A stretch of 64,000 nt of DNA from an uncultured Oscillospiraceae bacterium (GTDB lineage: Bacteria; Bacillota; Clostridia; Oscillospirales; Oscillospiraceae): NCBI GenBank assembly GCA_947632175.1, contig CANROC010000010.1, positions 1 to 64,000 on the forward strand, written 5' to 3'. Below the pieces are notes generated by a model that was not told the origin of the DNA, searched no databases, and was given only the letters and a program-made list of their open reading frames with translations. Within the stretch, counting starts at the first letter, position 1, and every line of letters begins with the position of its first letter. This document shows positions 17,754 to 26,800 of the stretch, one piece after another. Both the position numbers and the translations under genes were made by a program.

Positions 17754-19115
17754 TCACACGCCTCCTTTGCCGGTGACCGTAAAGCTCTGCTGGTCCGAAC
17801 CAAGCCACACCCGGTCGCCCATACGGAGCGCCACGGAGGTGTTGGGGGCCAGCCTCTGCCCGTTGACCCAGGTCCCGTAGGTGGAGCCCATATCCCGGAC
17901 GGTGAGCTTTCCGGCGCTCAGCGTCACCGTGGCGTGGCTGTGGCTGACGCCCGGCGTGCGTTCCGGGAACTGGAGCCCGTTGCCCGGGGCCACGCCCATG
18001 GTCACGGGGCTCCCCTCCTCCACGGCAAAGCGCCGTCCGCCGAATACGCCGGAGGTGAACTGGAGGCGCACCGGAACGGCGACGGTGTACGTGTCGGTGA
18101 CCTCTCCCCCGGTTTGGGGGCCTTTTTTCTTCTTCAGGACCACGATCAGGATCGCCGTTCCCCCGCCCAGGACCACGAGCACGACCGCGGCGATGAGGAG
18201 GATGATGAGCCAGGAGTCGAAGCCGTAGGGATCGGGCTCAATGCGCAGGTCTTCCAGGATGTCCCAGAGATAGCTGATCTCAATGGAATAGAAATACTTT
18301 TGGTTGTTGTCCTCCACAGTCCATGTGTTGACGCCCACCACGGCTCCCCTGTCATCCAGGAGGGGGCCGCCGGAGTTGCCTTGGTTGATGGAGGCCGTGT
18401 GCTGGATAACATTGACCTGAGCATCACCGACAGCCATCTTGGAGTGGAGACTGACGCTGCCATTGGTGACGGTGACGCCCTCAACGGTGGCGTAATATTT
18501 CTGATTGCCCAGGGTATTCACCACAAAATTGTCCGAGGCGCCGGGATACCCCAGGGCCCAGACCTCGCTGCCGATGTCAACGTCCTGGCCCTCCTTCAAA
18601 AGGGGCAGGGCCTTCCGGCCCTTGATAGGCTCGGCCGCCTCCAGAACCGCCAGATCGGCCTCGTCAGAGTCTGCCTTATAGAGGATCTCACAGGGGACGG
18701 AGCGGCTCGTGTCCAACGACGAGTCAGTCAGTGCGAAGTCGTCCTTCAGGATGTAGACGCCCTCTACATGGTCGGAGTGATAATAATACTCCCCATCTAT
18801 CTTGACGTACCCTTGGCCGTCCGCGACAACATGGCGGTTTGTCACGTAATACTGTGTCTCCTTGCCGGCCTTGCCAACGCCAAAGGCACTACCTGTGTAC
18901 AGGGGGGTCTCGAACACACGCAGCGGCTGGTTGTAGTAGCCTTCCGGCTCTCCGTTCTCATCACAAAAGGCCTCGTAGAGCTCCATGGTGCCCACAGCCA
19001 CGATGCGCACCACGCCGTCGCGGTTGTCCGCGCCCACGTTTTTGCCGGAACAGCCCGCCAGGGCAACGGTCAAAAGGCAAACGGCTAAAAACAAAGCGGC
19101 GATTTTCTTTTTCAT
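17754..19115 (-). CDS. Lipoprotein trypsin-like serine protease fused to a transmembrane helix and FHA domain
   Basis: 453 aa. The N-terminus has a lipoprotein signal with lipobox ALAGC (C22). An HtrA-like protease domain follows with H95 (VTNRHVV), D154 (DEADLAVLE) and S248 (QGNSGGPLL). A strong membrane helix lies at 301-327, capped by KKKK, then a cytoplasmic FHA domain about 355-448 with SHSH (391-394) and STYGTWVNG (411-419). Such a layout would couple an outside protease to inside phosphothreonine binding. Start ATG 19115 has AAGGGAGAG at proper spacing; an upstream in-frame start at 19142 lacks one. No PDZ domain is visible. Lipidation plus a second membrane pass is unusual; an alternative is that the first segment is an uncleaved anchor. 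Confidence 0.88.
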   Translation of the reverse strand: MKKKIAALFLAVCLLTVALAGCSGKNVGADNRDGVVRIVAVGTMELYEAFCDENGEPEGYYNQPLRVFETPLYTGSAFGVGKAGKETQYYVTNRHVVADGQGYVKIDGEYYYHSDHVEGVYILKDDFALTDSSLDTSRSVPCEILYKADSDEADLAVLEAAEPIKGRKALPLLKEGQDVDIGSEVWALGYPGASDNFVVNTLGNQKYYATVEGVTVTNGSVSLHSKMAVGDAQVNVIQHTASINQGNSGGPLLDDRGAVVGVNTWTVEDNNQKYFYSIEISYLWDILEDLRIEPDPYGFDSWLIILLIAAVVLVVLGGGTAILIVVLKKKKGPQTGGEVTDTYTVAVPVRLQFTSGVFGGRRFAVEEGSPVTMGVAPGNGLQFPERTPGVSHSHATVTLSAGKLTVRDMGSTYGTWVNGQRLAPNTSVALRMGDRVWLGSDQQSFTVTGKGGV

Positions 19116-19128
19116 AATTTTCTCTCCC

Positions 19129-19848
19129 TTACGATTCTTCAATCCACACGGCGGCGGCGGTGTTGTTGTCGTTGTCCGCCGGCGCCCGGTCCGCCAGGCG
19201 CCGGCGCATGAGCCGGATCCATTCCTCCGGGTCGGAGGCGGCCTTCAGGTCCCGCTCCATCTCCTCCTCCAGGACATACTCCCAGAACCCGTCGGAGCAC
19301 AGCAGAAAGGCCGTTTGCCCCGTCCCAATGGAGCAGGAGCCGGTCTCCACCTGGAGCTCCTCGTCCTGTCCCAGCGCCCGGAGGACCCGGTTGCGGTCCG
19401 GGTGGTGCCGGATCTGGTCCTGGGTGATCTGCCCCAGCATGACGCCGATCTGGGCCGCCGAGTGGTCCCGCGTCTGGAACCGGAGCTTCCCGTCCTGGAA
19501 GCGGTAGAGCCTGGAATCCCCGATGTGCGCCCAGACGGCGCGGCTGCCCATCAGATTCAGCGCCACCACCGTGGTCTTCATACTGCACTGGGGCGTCTGG
19601 ATGGCAAGGACCGCCTCGTTGGCGGCTTTCACCAGATTTTTCAGGACCTCCTCGTCCACCTGCCCGGCCCAGCGGCCGCAGATGAGCTCCGAGGCCCTGG
19701 CCGAGGCCAGCTCCCCGCCCCCGTGACCGCCCAGGCCGTCGGCCACGACAACGCAGAGCCTCTTATCCCCGTGCTTTTTCCACATCACGGTATCCTCGTT
19801 GTGCGGCCGTCCGCCGGTATTCGTATAAGTGGCGATCTTGAACATCAT
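19129..19848 (-). CDS. PP2C-type protein phosphatase, cytoplasmic
   Basis: 239 aa, a minimal PP2C/Stp phosphatase. Metal-binding motifs are NEDT (E18, D19), VVADGLGGHGGG (D37, G38), GDSRLYRF, LCSDGFWE and DNDNNTAAAV. It would dephosphorylate substrates of the two adjacent kinases. Its start overlaps the stop of the upstream membrane phosphatase (ATGATG context; 19848 or 19845 both possible), with AGGAG immediately before. No signal peptide or membrane helix is seen. Confidence 0.93.
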   Translation of the reverse strand: MMFKIATYTNTGGRPHNEDTVMWKKHGDKRLCVVVADGLGGHGGGELASARASELICGRWAGQVDEEVLKNLVKAANEAVLAIQTPQCSMKTTVVALNLMGSRAVWAHIGDSRLYRFQDGKLRFQTRDHSAAQIGVMLGQITQDQIRHHPDRNRVLRALGQDEELQVETGSCSIGTGQTAFLLCSDGFWEYVLEEEMERDLKAASDPEEWIRLMRRRLADRAPADNDNNTAAAVWIEES

Positions 19849-20945
19849 TTTCTCCTTTTGGTCTTGGCGCCGGCCTTCCTGTCCCGCGCCCTGTTGAGGG
19901 AGAGAACCACGGCCGTATAGTTATCCTGATTCGTATATCCCTTGGAGGCGATGAGCGTCCGCAGCTCCTCGGCCGGGGCGGCCCCGGACAGCGCCGTCAC
20001 CAGCTCCCGGTCGGCCAGCGCGTTGTAGACGCCGTCCGTCATCAGGACGAGCTTGTCTCCGGCCCTCACCGGCAGGGGCTTGGTGGGCATATCCACATAT
20101 TTGATGTTCCCCATGCCCAGATAGCTCGTCAGGCCCCCTGTCTTGGGGTGCTCGTAGACCTGCCGCAGCTCGATGCTGCCGCTGACTGCCCTGGCCGCCA
20201 GCTCGGCCTTATAGGTGTGCTCCCGGTTGAGCAGATAGAGCGCCCCGTCCCGCAGGAGACAGATCCTGCTGTCCCCCACGCTGACGAAATCAAAAAGCCC
20301 GTCCCGCAGAAGGCCCATCACCATGGTCGAGCCGCTGCGCGTCAGCCCCTCCGGCCCTAAAAGCGCGTCCACATCGTTCACGGCGCGGCCCAGAAGGTCG
20401 AGAAGCACCTGCTCATGGGAGCCGGAGGCGGTGAAAAAGCCGTTCAGCGCGGCGGAGACCGCCGCCTGGCTCACGCGCTCGCCGTGCTCCAGGCCCCCCA
20501 TGCCGTCCGCGACGATGGCGAGGACGCCCTGCCTGTCGGCAAACTCCGTGGGCGAGACGGCAAAGCAGTCCTGCTGATTTTTGCGGGCGCCCTGCTCGTG
20601 GAGCTTGACGACCTGCACCCGCAGCGCGTCCTCCCGCGCCCTGTCGGCCTTTTTCCGGCGTCCGCGCCGGACGAGCTTCACAATGAGCGCGATGATCAGC
20701 GCCACGATCAGCGCCAGCGTCACCCCTGCCCCGGCGCAGACGCCGCCGAAGGCCAGGGGATGTTCGTCGGCTGTGTCCACGATCCACTGAAGGGCCGCGG
20801 AACCCTCCTCCGGGACGTCCTCCGTGCCCTGCGCGCCGTCCGCCTCGCCCGTCAGGGGCCCGGTCGTCTCGTTCCCGGCGTCCCCGTTTTCGGCGTCTCC
20901 GTTCTCCGTGCCCTCGTTCTCAGGCCTCGTCTCGTATTCAGCCAT
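19845..20945 (-). CDS. Membrane-anchored PP2C-type protein phosphatase
   Basis: 366 aa. The first 60 residues are acidic low-complexity (NGDAENGDAGNETTG), followed by a membrane helix at about 65-91 and a basic RRGRRKKADR stop-transfer. The cytoplasmic PP2C domain contains KNQQDCF, VADGMGGLEHGE, VGDSRICLLRDG, LMTDGVYNAL and NQDNYTAVV, with all metal aspartates. The lysine/arginine-rich tail (KAGAKTKRRK) overlaps the next phosphatase start. The gene overlaps the FHA gene stop by 8 nt. Having one membrane and one soluble phosphatase suggests separate access to membrane kinases and to soluble targets. Confidence 0.9.
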   Translation of the reverse strand: MAEYETRPENEGTENGDAENGDAGNETTGPLTGEADGAQGTEDVPEEGSAALQWIVDTADEHPLAFGGVCAGAGVTLALIVALIIALIVKLVRRGRRKKADRAREDALRVQVVKLHEQGARKNQQDCFAVSPTEFADRQGVLAIVADGMGGLEHGERVSQAAVSAALNGFFTASGSHEQVLLDLLGRAVNDVDALLGPEGLTRSGSTMVMGLLRDGLFDFVSVGDSRICLLRDGALYLLNREHTYKAELAARAVSGSIELRQVYEHPKTGGLTSYLGMGNIKYVDMPTKPLPVRAGDKLVLMTDGVYNALADRELVTALSGAAPAEELRTLIASKGYTNQDNYTAVVLSLNRARDRKAGAKTKRRK

Positions 20946-21567
20946 TCTTCCCCTCCGTCTCCCAGTTGAACCGCTCGCCGCACAGAGGGATGAAGAGGAG
21001 CGTGGTGTTGGGGCCGATGGAGATGGTGTCGTAAGCGTGGATCTCCACGGCGTTGAGCACCGTCTTGTTGTTGACCTTCACCAGGTTGCGTCCGCCGGCG
21101 GGCCCGAAATAGAATGCCGTCTCGCCGCTGTCATAGGCGATCATGGCGTGGCCCTCCCGGGAGATCTTGTCGTCGCCGTGGATGCAGATGTCGCCGGTGG
21201 CGCGGCCTATGTAGTTGTAGCCGGCGTGGATGCGGAAATCCTCGCCGTAGTTGGGGCCCTTGATGCAGACCAGCCAGCCCACCACGGGATCGCGGGCGGT
21301 CCCGGCGGCCCCGGCGGTGACGGTCTCGATAAAGCTGTCGCTGTTGTCGGCGGCGGCTCCGCCCACGGGGGCATAGGGCATACCGCCGCCCACCGGCTCG
21401 GTGGCGCCGGGTACGCCGGCGCCGGCGGGCTGGCCGCCGCCCACAGGCTCGGTGGCCGTGAAGCCGCCGAAAGCGGGCCGCGCGCCGCACTTGGGGCAGG
21501 TCGGGCTTTTCGCGGTGTCAAAGGGGTGTCCGTTTGTACAATAAGTCATGGTGGTATTGGCTTCCAT
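20938..21567 (-). CDS. Zinc-ribbon FHA-domain protein
   Basis: 209 aa. An N-terminal Zn-finger-like YCTNGHPFD...CPKCGA precedes a flexible G/P/A-rich linker containing two copies of TEPVGGG (about 40-65), then DSFIETVTAG and a C-terminal FHA domain (NYIGRATGDICIHGDDKISREGHAMI). The linker plus FHA arrangement recalls GarA/OdhI-like switch proteins in which an N-terminal phosphothreonine binds the FHA in cis, so ETVT or TEP threonines are candidate sites; that is inference. The start has AGGAGG 7 nt upstream. It is the first gene of the six-gene kinase/phosphatase operon. Confidence 0.85.
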   Translation of the reverse strand: MEANTTMTYCTNGHPFDTAKSPTCPKCGARPAFGGFTATEPVGGGQPAGAGVPGATEPVGGGMPYAPVGGAAADNSDSFIETVTAGAAGTARDPVVGWLVCIKGPNYGEDFRIHAGYNYIGRATGDICIHGDDKISREGHAMIAYDSGETAFYFGPAGGRNLVKVNNKTVLNAVEIHAYDTISIGPNTTLLFIPLCGERFNWETEGKNG

Positions 21568-21620
21568 TTTTTTGATCCTCCTGAAAAAATTTTTGGCGGT
21601 TTTTGGTGTTTTCCGAATTC

Positions 21621-21629
21621 ATTCTAGCA
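21621..21629 (-). promoter_or_regulatory. Extended -10 promoter candidate for the FHA-PP2C-kinase operon
   Basis: The minus strand reads TGCTAGAAT (21629-21621), an extended -10 element, 54 nt upstream of the FHA start. The -35 region is weak. A terminator just upstream supports an independent transcription start here. Confidence 0.4.
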
Positions 21630-21673
21630 CCGTCAAATCTTTCCCGGTCCATTTTGTTTCCGGACCCCCAGGC

Positions 21674-21699
21674 AAAAAAGCCGCCGGAAGCGGCGGCTT
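21674..21699 (-). terminator. Intrinsic terminator after the island's regulator gene
   Basis: On the minus strand an 8-bp stem AAGCCGCC/GGCGGCTT (21699-21692 with 21685-21678) runs directly into a T tract (complement of 21679-21674). It lies 20 nt after the stop at 21719 and separates that gene from the FHA operon. Confidence 0.85.
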
Positions 21700-21718
21700 C
21701 CGGCGGTATAAGAAAGGA

Positions 21719-22804
21719 TCAGCGGGAAAAGAGCTTTTCGATGACCTCCGCCATGCGCTCGCTCATGGGCTGGTCGTCGGAGGAGAGGGCGTAGAGCGTC
21801 AGCCAATCGGTGGGGTCGCGCGGGTCGAGGACGGGCATACCGCAGTCGTTGAGGATGGCGTTGAGCGTCCACCAGTGCTGTTCGAACCGCTCGGAGGCCG
21901 AGATATACGGCTCGTCCAGCTCACTGTACCCGGAGTCCACCACGTTCTCCGTCACCACGTACAGCAAAAGCAGGAGCTTGCGCGGCACATCCTCCTTCCG
22001 GGCGCAGATGTTCTTAAGATAAGTGGGGTTGGGCCAATTGTGCTTGATGAGCTTCTGCGTGACGGTGAGCTCCCTGCGCGGGCGGGACCTGGGCATCCCC
22101 ATCTGCAGGTAGAGGTCCGTGACCTCCTCCACCGAATAAGGCGTCTCCCCGCTGCCCCCGGTGGAGGTGACGGGCTTTTGCAGGACCCGCATATACTGGT
22201 CTAAGTACCTGTACGCCCTCATGTGGAGGCTCCCGAAGAGCTCCCGCTTGGCAAGGTAGAGCGCCCGAAGCTCCTCCGGCGAGGCAGGCGCCAAAAAGAG
22301 CCGTTGCAGCTCGTGGGTCACATCGGTCCCCGCCCCCGCCGGCAGCGGCGCGTCCGGCAGGCGTATGGGCGGCAGGGCGGCAAAGAAATCCCTCGCCTCC
22401 GGATAGGGCCTCATGGCCCGGAGGAACCAGGCGTAGACCGCGTCCCGCCCGTCCCGGTAATGGATGCCGCAGCCGGTGCATTGGCCCAGCAGGCGGTTGA
22501 CGCCGCTCTCCGGGAGCTTCAGGGCGAAGCCGATGCGGAAAAGCTCCTCCCGGTCGGTGGGGATGTGCCGGTCCGTGAGCCAGTTGCGCACCTTTCTCAG
22601 CGTGGATTCAGGGCTGGGCAGGCCCTGATAGGCGGAAAGCTCCCGGATCAGCCTCTCCTGCAGGTCCGGCAGGGGGTAGAGGGCGCGGAGCGTCTCGGAA
22701 AAGGTCCGCAGGGAGACGCGCTCCTCGCGCAAAAACTCCGCCGCCTTCTCCGGCGTCCAGGCGCCCCAGGCCACGCTGTCCGCGCCGGTAAGCGTTATCT
22801 CCAT
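21719..22804 (-). CDS. Unknown helical protein of the Ser/Thr kinase island, possible regulator
   Basis: 361 aa, not assigned to a named family. From ATG 22804 (GAGGTGAGGAC upstream) it opens MEITLTGADSVAWGAWTPEKAAEFLREE. Residues about 60-130 (STLRKVRNWLTDRHIPTDREELFRIGFAL, GVNRLLGQCTGCGIHYRDGRDAVYAWFL) resemble the helix-turn-helix-like core of clostridial regulatory proteins that accompany kinase/FHA clusters. The rest is helical, with no signal or membrane segment. It is transcribed from its own promoter and terminated before the FHA operon. DNA binding is a guess from the helical pattern. Confidence 0.55.
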   Translation of the reverse strand: MEITLTGADSVAWGAWTPEKAAEFLREERVSLRTFSETLRALYPLPDLQERLIRELSAYQGLPSPESTLRKVRNWLTDRHIPTDREELFRIGFALKLPESGVNRLLGQCTGCGIHYRDGRDAVYAWFLRAMRPYPEARDFFAALPPIRLPDAPLPAGAGTDVTHELQRLFLAPASPEELRALYLAKRELFGSLHMRAYRYLDQYMRVLQKPVTSTGGSGETPYSVEEVTDLYLQMGMPRSRPRRELTVTQKLIKHNWPNPTYLKNICARKEDVPRKLLLLLYVVTENVVDSGYSELDEPYISASERFEQHWWTLNAILNDCGMPVLDPRDPTDWLTLYALSSDDQPMSERMAEVIEKLFSR

Positions 22805-22860
22805 GTCCTCACCTCGTTTGACCTTGACCGTACTGCGCAAAAGCCGGGTCGTCTATGCTG

Positions 22861-22888
22861 ATTATAGCGCAAAATCGCAAAAGTGCAA
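22861..22888 (-). promoter_or_regulatory. Promoter of the unknown gene at 21719-22804
   Basis: Minus strand TTGCAC (22888-22883), 16-nt spacer, TATAAT (22866-22861). The -10 is a perfect consensus, 57 nt before the start codon. It is back-to-back with a rightward promoter at 22927. Confidence 0.8.
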
Positions 22889-22926
22889 GCTTGTCTTCAT
22901 ATTTCCTTGTCAGACGTCCCCTCCGT

Positions 22927-22955
22927 TTGACAAATCCCGTCAAATGGTTTATGAT
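22927..22955 (+). promoter_or_regulatory. Promoter of the CmpB-type membrane protein gene
   Basis: TTGACA (22927-22932), 17-nt spacer, TATGAT (22950-22955). It is 60 nt upstream of the ATG at 23016 and divergent from the promoter at 22861-22888. Confidence 0.8.
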
Positions 22956-23015
22956 ATCTTGTGCCGCGCCCTTGACGGGCGGCGGAAAAATTCATGATGC
23001 GTTGGGGGCGTTTGT

Positions 23016-23741
23016 ATGAATCTTGCGTTGGCGCTGGCGTTTCTCTTTTTCATCGGCTCGGTGGCCGGATGGGTCATTGAGCTTCTCTTCCGGCGGTTCC
23101 TCTCCTCGGCCAATCCCGAGCGGAAATGGATCAACCCCGGCTTTTGCACCGGGCCCTATGTGCCGCTCTACGGCTTCGGGCTGTGTATCCTCTTCCTCGT
23201 GGCCCTGGCGGAGAACATCCCCTGGATCGCCGCCCTGCGCTATAAAAAGCTGGTCCTCTTTCTCGTCATGGCCGTGGCCATGACGGCCATCGAGTACATC
23301 GCCGGCCTTCTCATGCTGAAGGTCGCCCACGTGCGCCTGTGGGATTACAGCAACGTCTGGGGGAACATCCAGGGCCTCATCTGCCCGAAATTCTCGCTCA
23401 TCTGGGCCCTGGCCGGCGCGGGGTACTACTTCCTCATCCATCCCCGGATCCTCAAGTCCCTCGCCTGGTTTTCCAACAACCTGGCCTTCTCCTTCTTCGT
23501 GGGCATGTTCTTCGGCGTGTTCCTCATCGACCTCGCCCACTCCCTCCACCTCACCGCACGCCTCAGGAAGCTGGCCGAGGAGAACGACGTGGTCGTCCGC
23601 TACGAAGCCCTGAAGCTCCAGATCAAGGCTTCCCTGGAGGAGCGCAAGCTCAAGTATAACTTCTTCGTTCCTTTCCGCACCGACGTGCCCCTCTCCGAGT
23701 ATCTGAAAGAGAAGCGGGAGCTCCACGAGCGGAAAAAGTGA
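23016..23741 (+). CDS. Putative ABC transporter permease, CmpB family
   Basis: 241 aa. It has an N-terminal helix (LALALAFLFFIGSVAGWVIELLF), the conserved family stretch WINPGFCTGPYVPLYGFG, and further helices around 75-100, 135-150 and 160-180. The last 60 residues are charged and soluble (LAEENDVVVRYEALKLQIKASLEERK). This matches the ABC_trans_CmpB family of Firmicutes, whose transport role is annotated but unproven and which lacks an ATPase partner here. The gene is monocistronic between a strong promoter and a hairpin terminator. Confidence 0.8.
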   Translation: MNLALALAFLFFIGSVAGWVIELLFRRFLSSANPERKWINPGFCTGPYVPLYGFGLCILFLVALAENIPWIAALRYKKLVLFLVMAVAMTAIEYIAGLLMLKVAHVRLWDYSNVWGNIQGLICPKFSLIWALAGAGYYFLIHPRILKSLAWFSNNLAFSFFVGMFFGVFLIDLAHSLHLTARLRKLAEENDVVVRYEALKLQIKASLEERKLKYNFFVPFRTDVPLSEYLKEKRELHERKK

Positions 23742-23776
23742 GCCCCGCCGGAAAAGTTTTTCTCCCGAACATTTTC

Positions 23777-23805
23777 GCCCGCCGCCTTGCAAAGCGGCGG
23801 GCTTT
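23777..23805 (+). terminator. Terminator overlapping the next gene's -35 element
   Basis: A 9-bp stem GCCCGCCGC (23777-23785) with GCGGCGGGC (23794-23802) has an 8-nt loop and is followed by TTT. It lies 36 nt after the CmpB gene stop. The loop contains the TTGCAA -35 box of the downstream surface-protein promoter. Confidence 0.7.
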
Positions 23806-23815
23806 GTGATACAAT
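23787..23815 (+). promoter_or_regulatory. Promoter of the MBG/SLH surface-protein gene
   Basis: TTGCAA (23787-23792), 17-nt spacer, TACAAT (23810-23815), preceded by TGTGA. The gene starts 57 nt on, with AAGGGAG before the ATG. Confidence 0.7.
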
Positions 23816-23872
23816 GAACGCATAGGCGGCGCGTCAGCGCCGGCTTTCCAAAAAGATGAAGGGAGAAACACT

Positions 23873-26800
23873 ATGAGAAAGAAACTGACAGCAGCCCTCC
23901 TGGCGCTGACCATGCTCCTGGCGCTGCTGCCCACAACGGTCCTGGCGTCGGCAGCGCCGGAGACCAAGGCGGAATTGATCTCTTCGGTCAATTACTATTA
24001 CCGCAGTCCGGACGTTACCCCGGAGAACGATGACTGGAACAGTCGCAATACCCTGCGGAACGTCTTCTCTGTGAGGCTGAAGACGCCCTGCACATCTGCG
24101 CAGGATGTGCGCGAAACATACAGCTTCGCGGTCAAGGCGGAAGGTTCCGAATACCAGACAGTAGATAAATTTTTCGTCAGCGATCCCATCTACGGCAATA
24201 ATTATTCCGTGGTGTATTTCCAGGCCCCGGCAAATGTTATTTCCGTCAACCAGCTGAAGTACACCGTCCGTGTCACCGAAAAGTCCGGTAACAACTCTGA
24301 TGAGAAATCCATTGAGCTCCATAAGGTGACCTTTAAGGACAGCACTGGCAATGACATCGTTGATCCCTGGATCAGCGGGGAGGATAGCCACCTCTTAAAA
24401 TATGGCAACACCTATTGCATCCTAGTCTCCCCCTCCGACAGCTACCCCGCTTTCCCCACGCTGGCGGATAAAGGTGATTCGGAATTTGTTGGCTGGTCCC
24501 AATCGCAAAGCAACAACAAGAGCGAGCTGATTGCGAACATCACCGAAGAAACCACTCTCTACGCCGTCTTCGGCGAACGCGTCAAGCGTGTCCTCACGGT
24601 GCGGACAAGCGATGACAAAGCGGGACAGGAGGTCGCGTACAATCAGGCCGCGGAGCACTCCACCGAGTATGCCGCGCAGACGCCGCTGGACCTCTACATC
24701 CGCAACGAGGGCAACGTCAAATTTGAGAAGGTCTACACCGTCTCCTCCGACCACATGAATCTGACGTATGTAGTTGATGCGGGGCAAACGGGCGTGACAA
24801 GCGTAACGGGCGCGGGCCGCGAGTGCTATGATATTGATCCTGGCAAAACTCTCCGCATCCAATTCACCCCCAAGGCGGACCTGCCTCAGGGCGTGTACAC
24901 CGACCAGGTGACCCTCCACAACGACACCGACCGCATGATCCGCTATATCGTGATCACGCTGAAGGTGACGCCTATCACGGTGGAGATCACCGCCCAAGAT
25001 ATCACCAAGACCTACGGCGAGACGATCGATCCCTCCACGGTGGATTGGTCGATCGACGGCCGCTCGGACGACGAGACGCTCAAGGAGACTTTGCAAAACA
25101 GCATCTCCTTCACCAGCGACGGCTTTGAGGCGGCGGCCAACGCCAAAGAGGACGGCTACGGCATTGACATCCAGAACGCCACCACCGGCAACTACACCGT
25201 GAGCTGGAAGGACGGCACCGCCCCCAAGGTCATCGTCAACAAGGCCACGCCGGAGCCCAGCGTGGCGAAGCCGACGGTGTCCCTGATGGCGACACACGCG
25301 CTGAGCGACGTGACGCCCACGGTGGACTTCACCGATCCCATCACCCATGAGACGATCCCCGGCACCATCGCCTGGAAGAATGGTGAGCTGAAATGGGATA
25401 AAGCCGGCGAGTATACCGCCGATTTCACCTTTACCCCGACGGACCAGGCCAATTATGAAATCGTCACTGTCACCGCCACGGTGAATGTCTCCGGCAAGTA
25501 CACCGTTGAATTGACGCCCGATGACAACCAGGAGCACAGCGTCACCTACGACGGCCAGGCGCACGGGTTGAGCTTCCACATCGTGCCGGACCACGACAAC
25601 TATGAGGCCAACATCTCCGAGATCGGCGAGATCGCCGTCACCTACCAGAAGCACAACGCGGAGGGCAAGCCCGCCGGCGATGTGCTGCATGATGCCCCCA
25701 CAGAGGCGGGCGTCTACACCGTCACCGCTTCGACGACGGAGAGCGACCACTTCGCCGCCGACACCTCCACCGCCACGCTGACCATCCACCCCAAGGAGCT
25801 CACCGTCACCGCCACGGTCAAGGACAAGACCTACGACGGCAAGACGGAAGCCACCGTGGATACGATCACCGTCTCCGGCCAGGTGGGGAATGACGATGTC
25901 TCCGTTGACAAGGGCTCCACCGCCGCTTTCGACAACGCCAACGCCGGCGAGGACAAGACTGTCACCGTCACCCTGGGCGAACTCACCGGCGAAAAGGCCG
26001 GCAACTACACGCTTCCCGCCGGCGGCACCGTCACCGCCACGGCCTCCATCACCAAGAAGGCCGTCACCCTGAAGCTTAAGGAGGGCAAGCCCCTCACCAA
26101 GACCTACGGCGAGACCTTTGCCCTGTCCCTCACGGACCTGTTTGAGGCCGACAGCCTGGTCGATGGGGAGTCCCTGGGCATTGCCGTCACCGGCGAGCTC
26201 ACCTGCGACGGCGTGGGAGAGACCGCCAAGGTCGACACCTACCCGGTCGCCTTCAAGGCCGACGAGGGCAACTATACTGTCAGCCTCGCGTCTAACATTA
26301 CCCTGACCGTCAATAAAGCCAAAGCCGAGCTCCGTGAGGGCACCATCCAGACCTCCACCGGCTGGAGCAAGGGAACTCTGAAAACAGTCGCCCTCACCGG
26401 CGAGTTTGTTAACGCCAGCAACAAGGAAATGGTCGTGGAGGGCACGCTGGAATGGTCCAATCCGGAAATGTCTCTCAGCGGTGCCACAGACGGGAAAGTC
26501 ACCGCAACGTGGAAATTCACGCCCACGGATACCGGGAACTATGACACTAAAGTATTGACCGGCACCGTTGACGTCCCCGTCAGCACTTCTAAGCCCGTCA
26601 CTCTCACCGGCGTTGAGGCTCAGACCGTGCCTTACGACGGCAAAGCCCACACATACGACACGTCTAAAATCACCACTGAGCCCACAGCCGCCGTTATCAC
26701 CCTGCGTTACCGTCCCCACATGGACACGGACGCCGATCATCAGAACTCCGAGTCCTTCACCATTCAACCTCCCACGAACGCCGGGACCTACGACGTGCTG

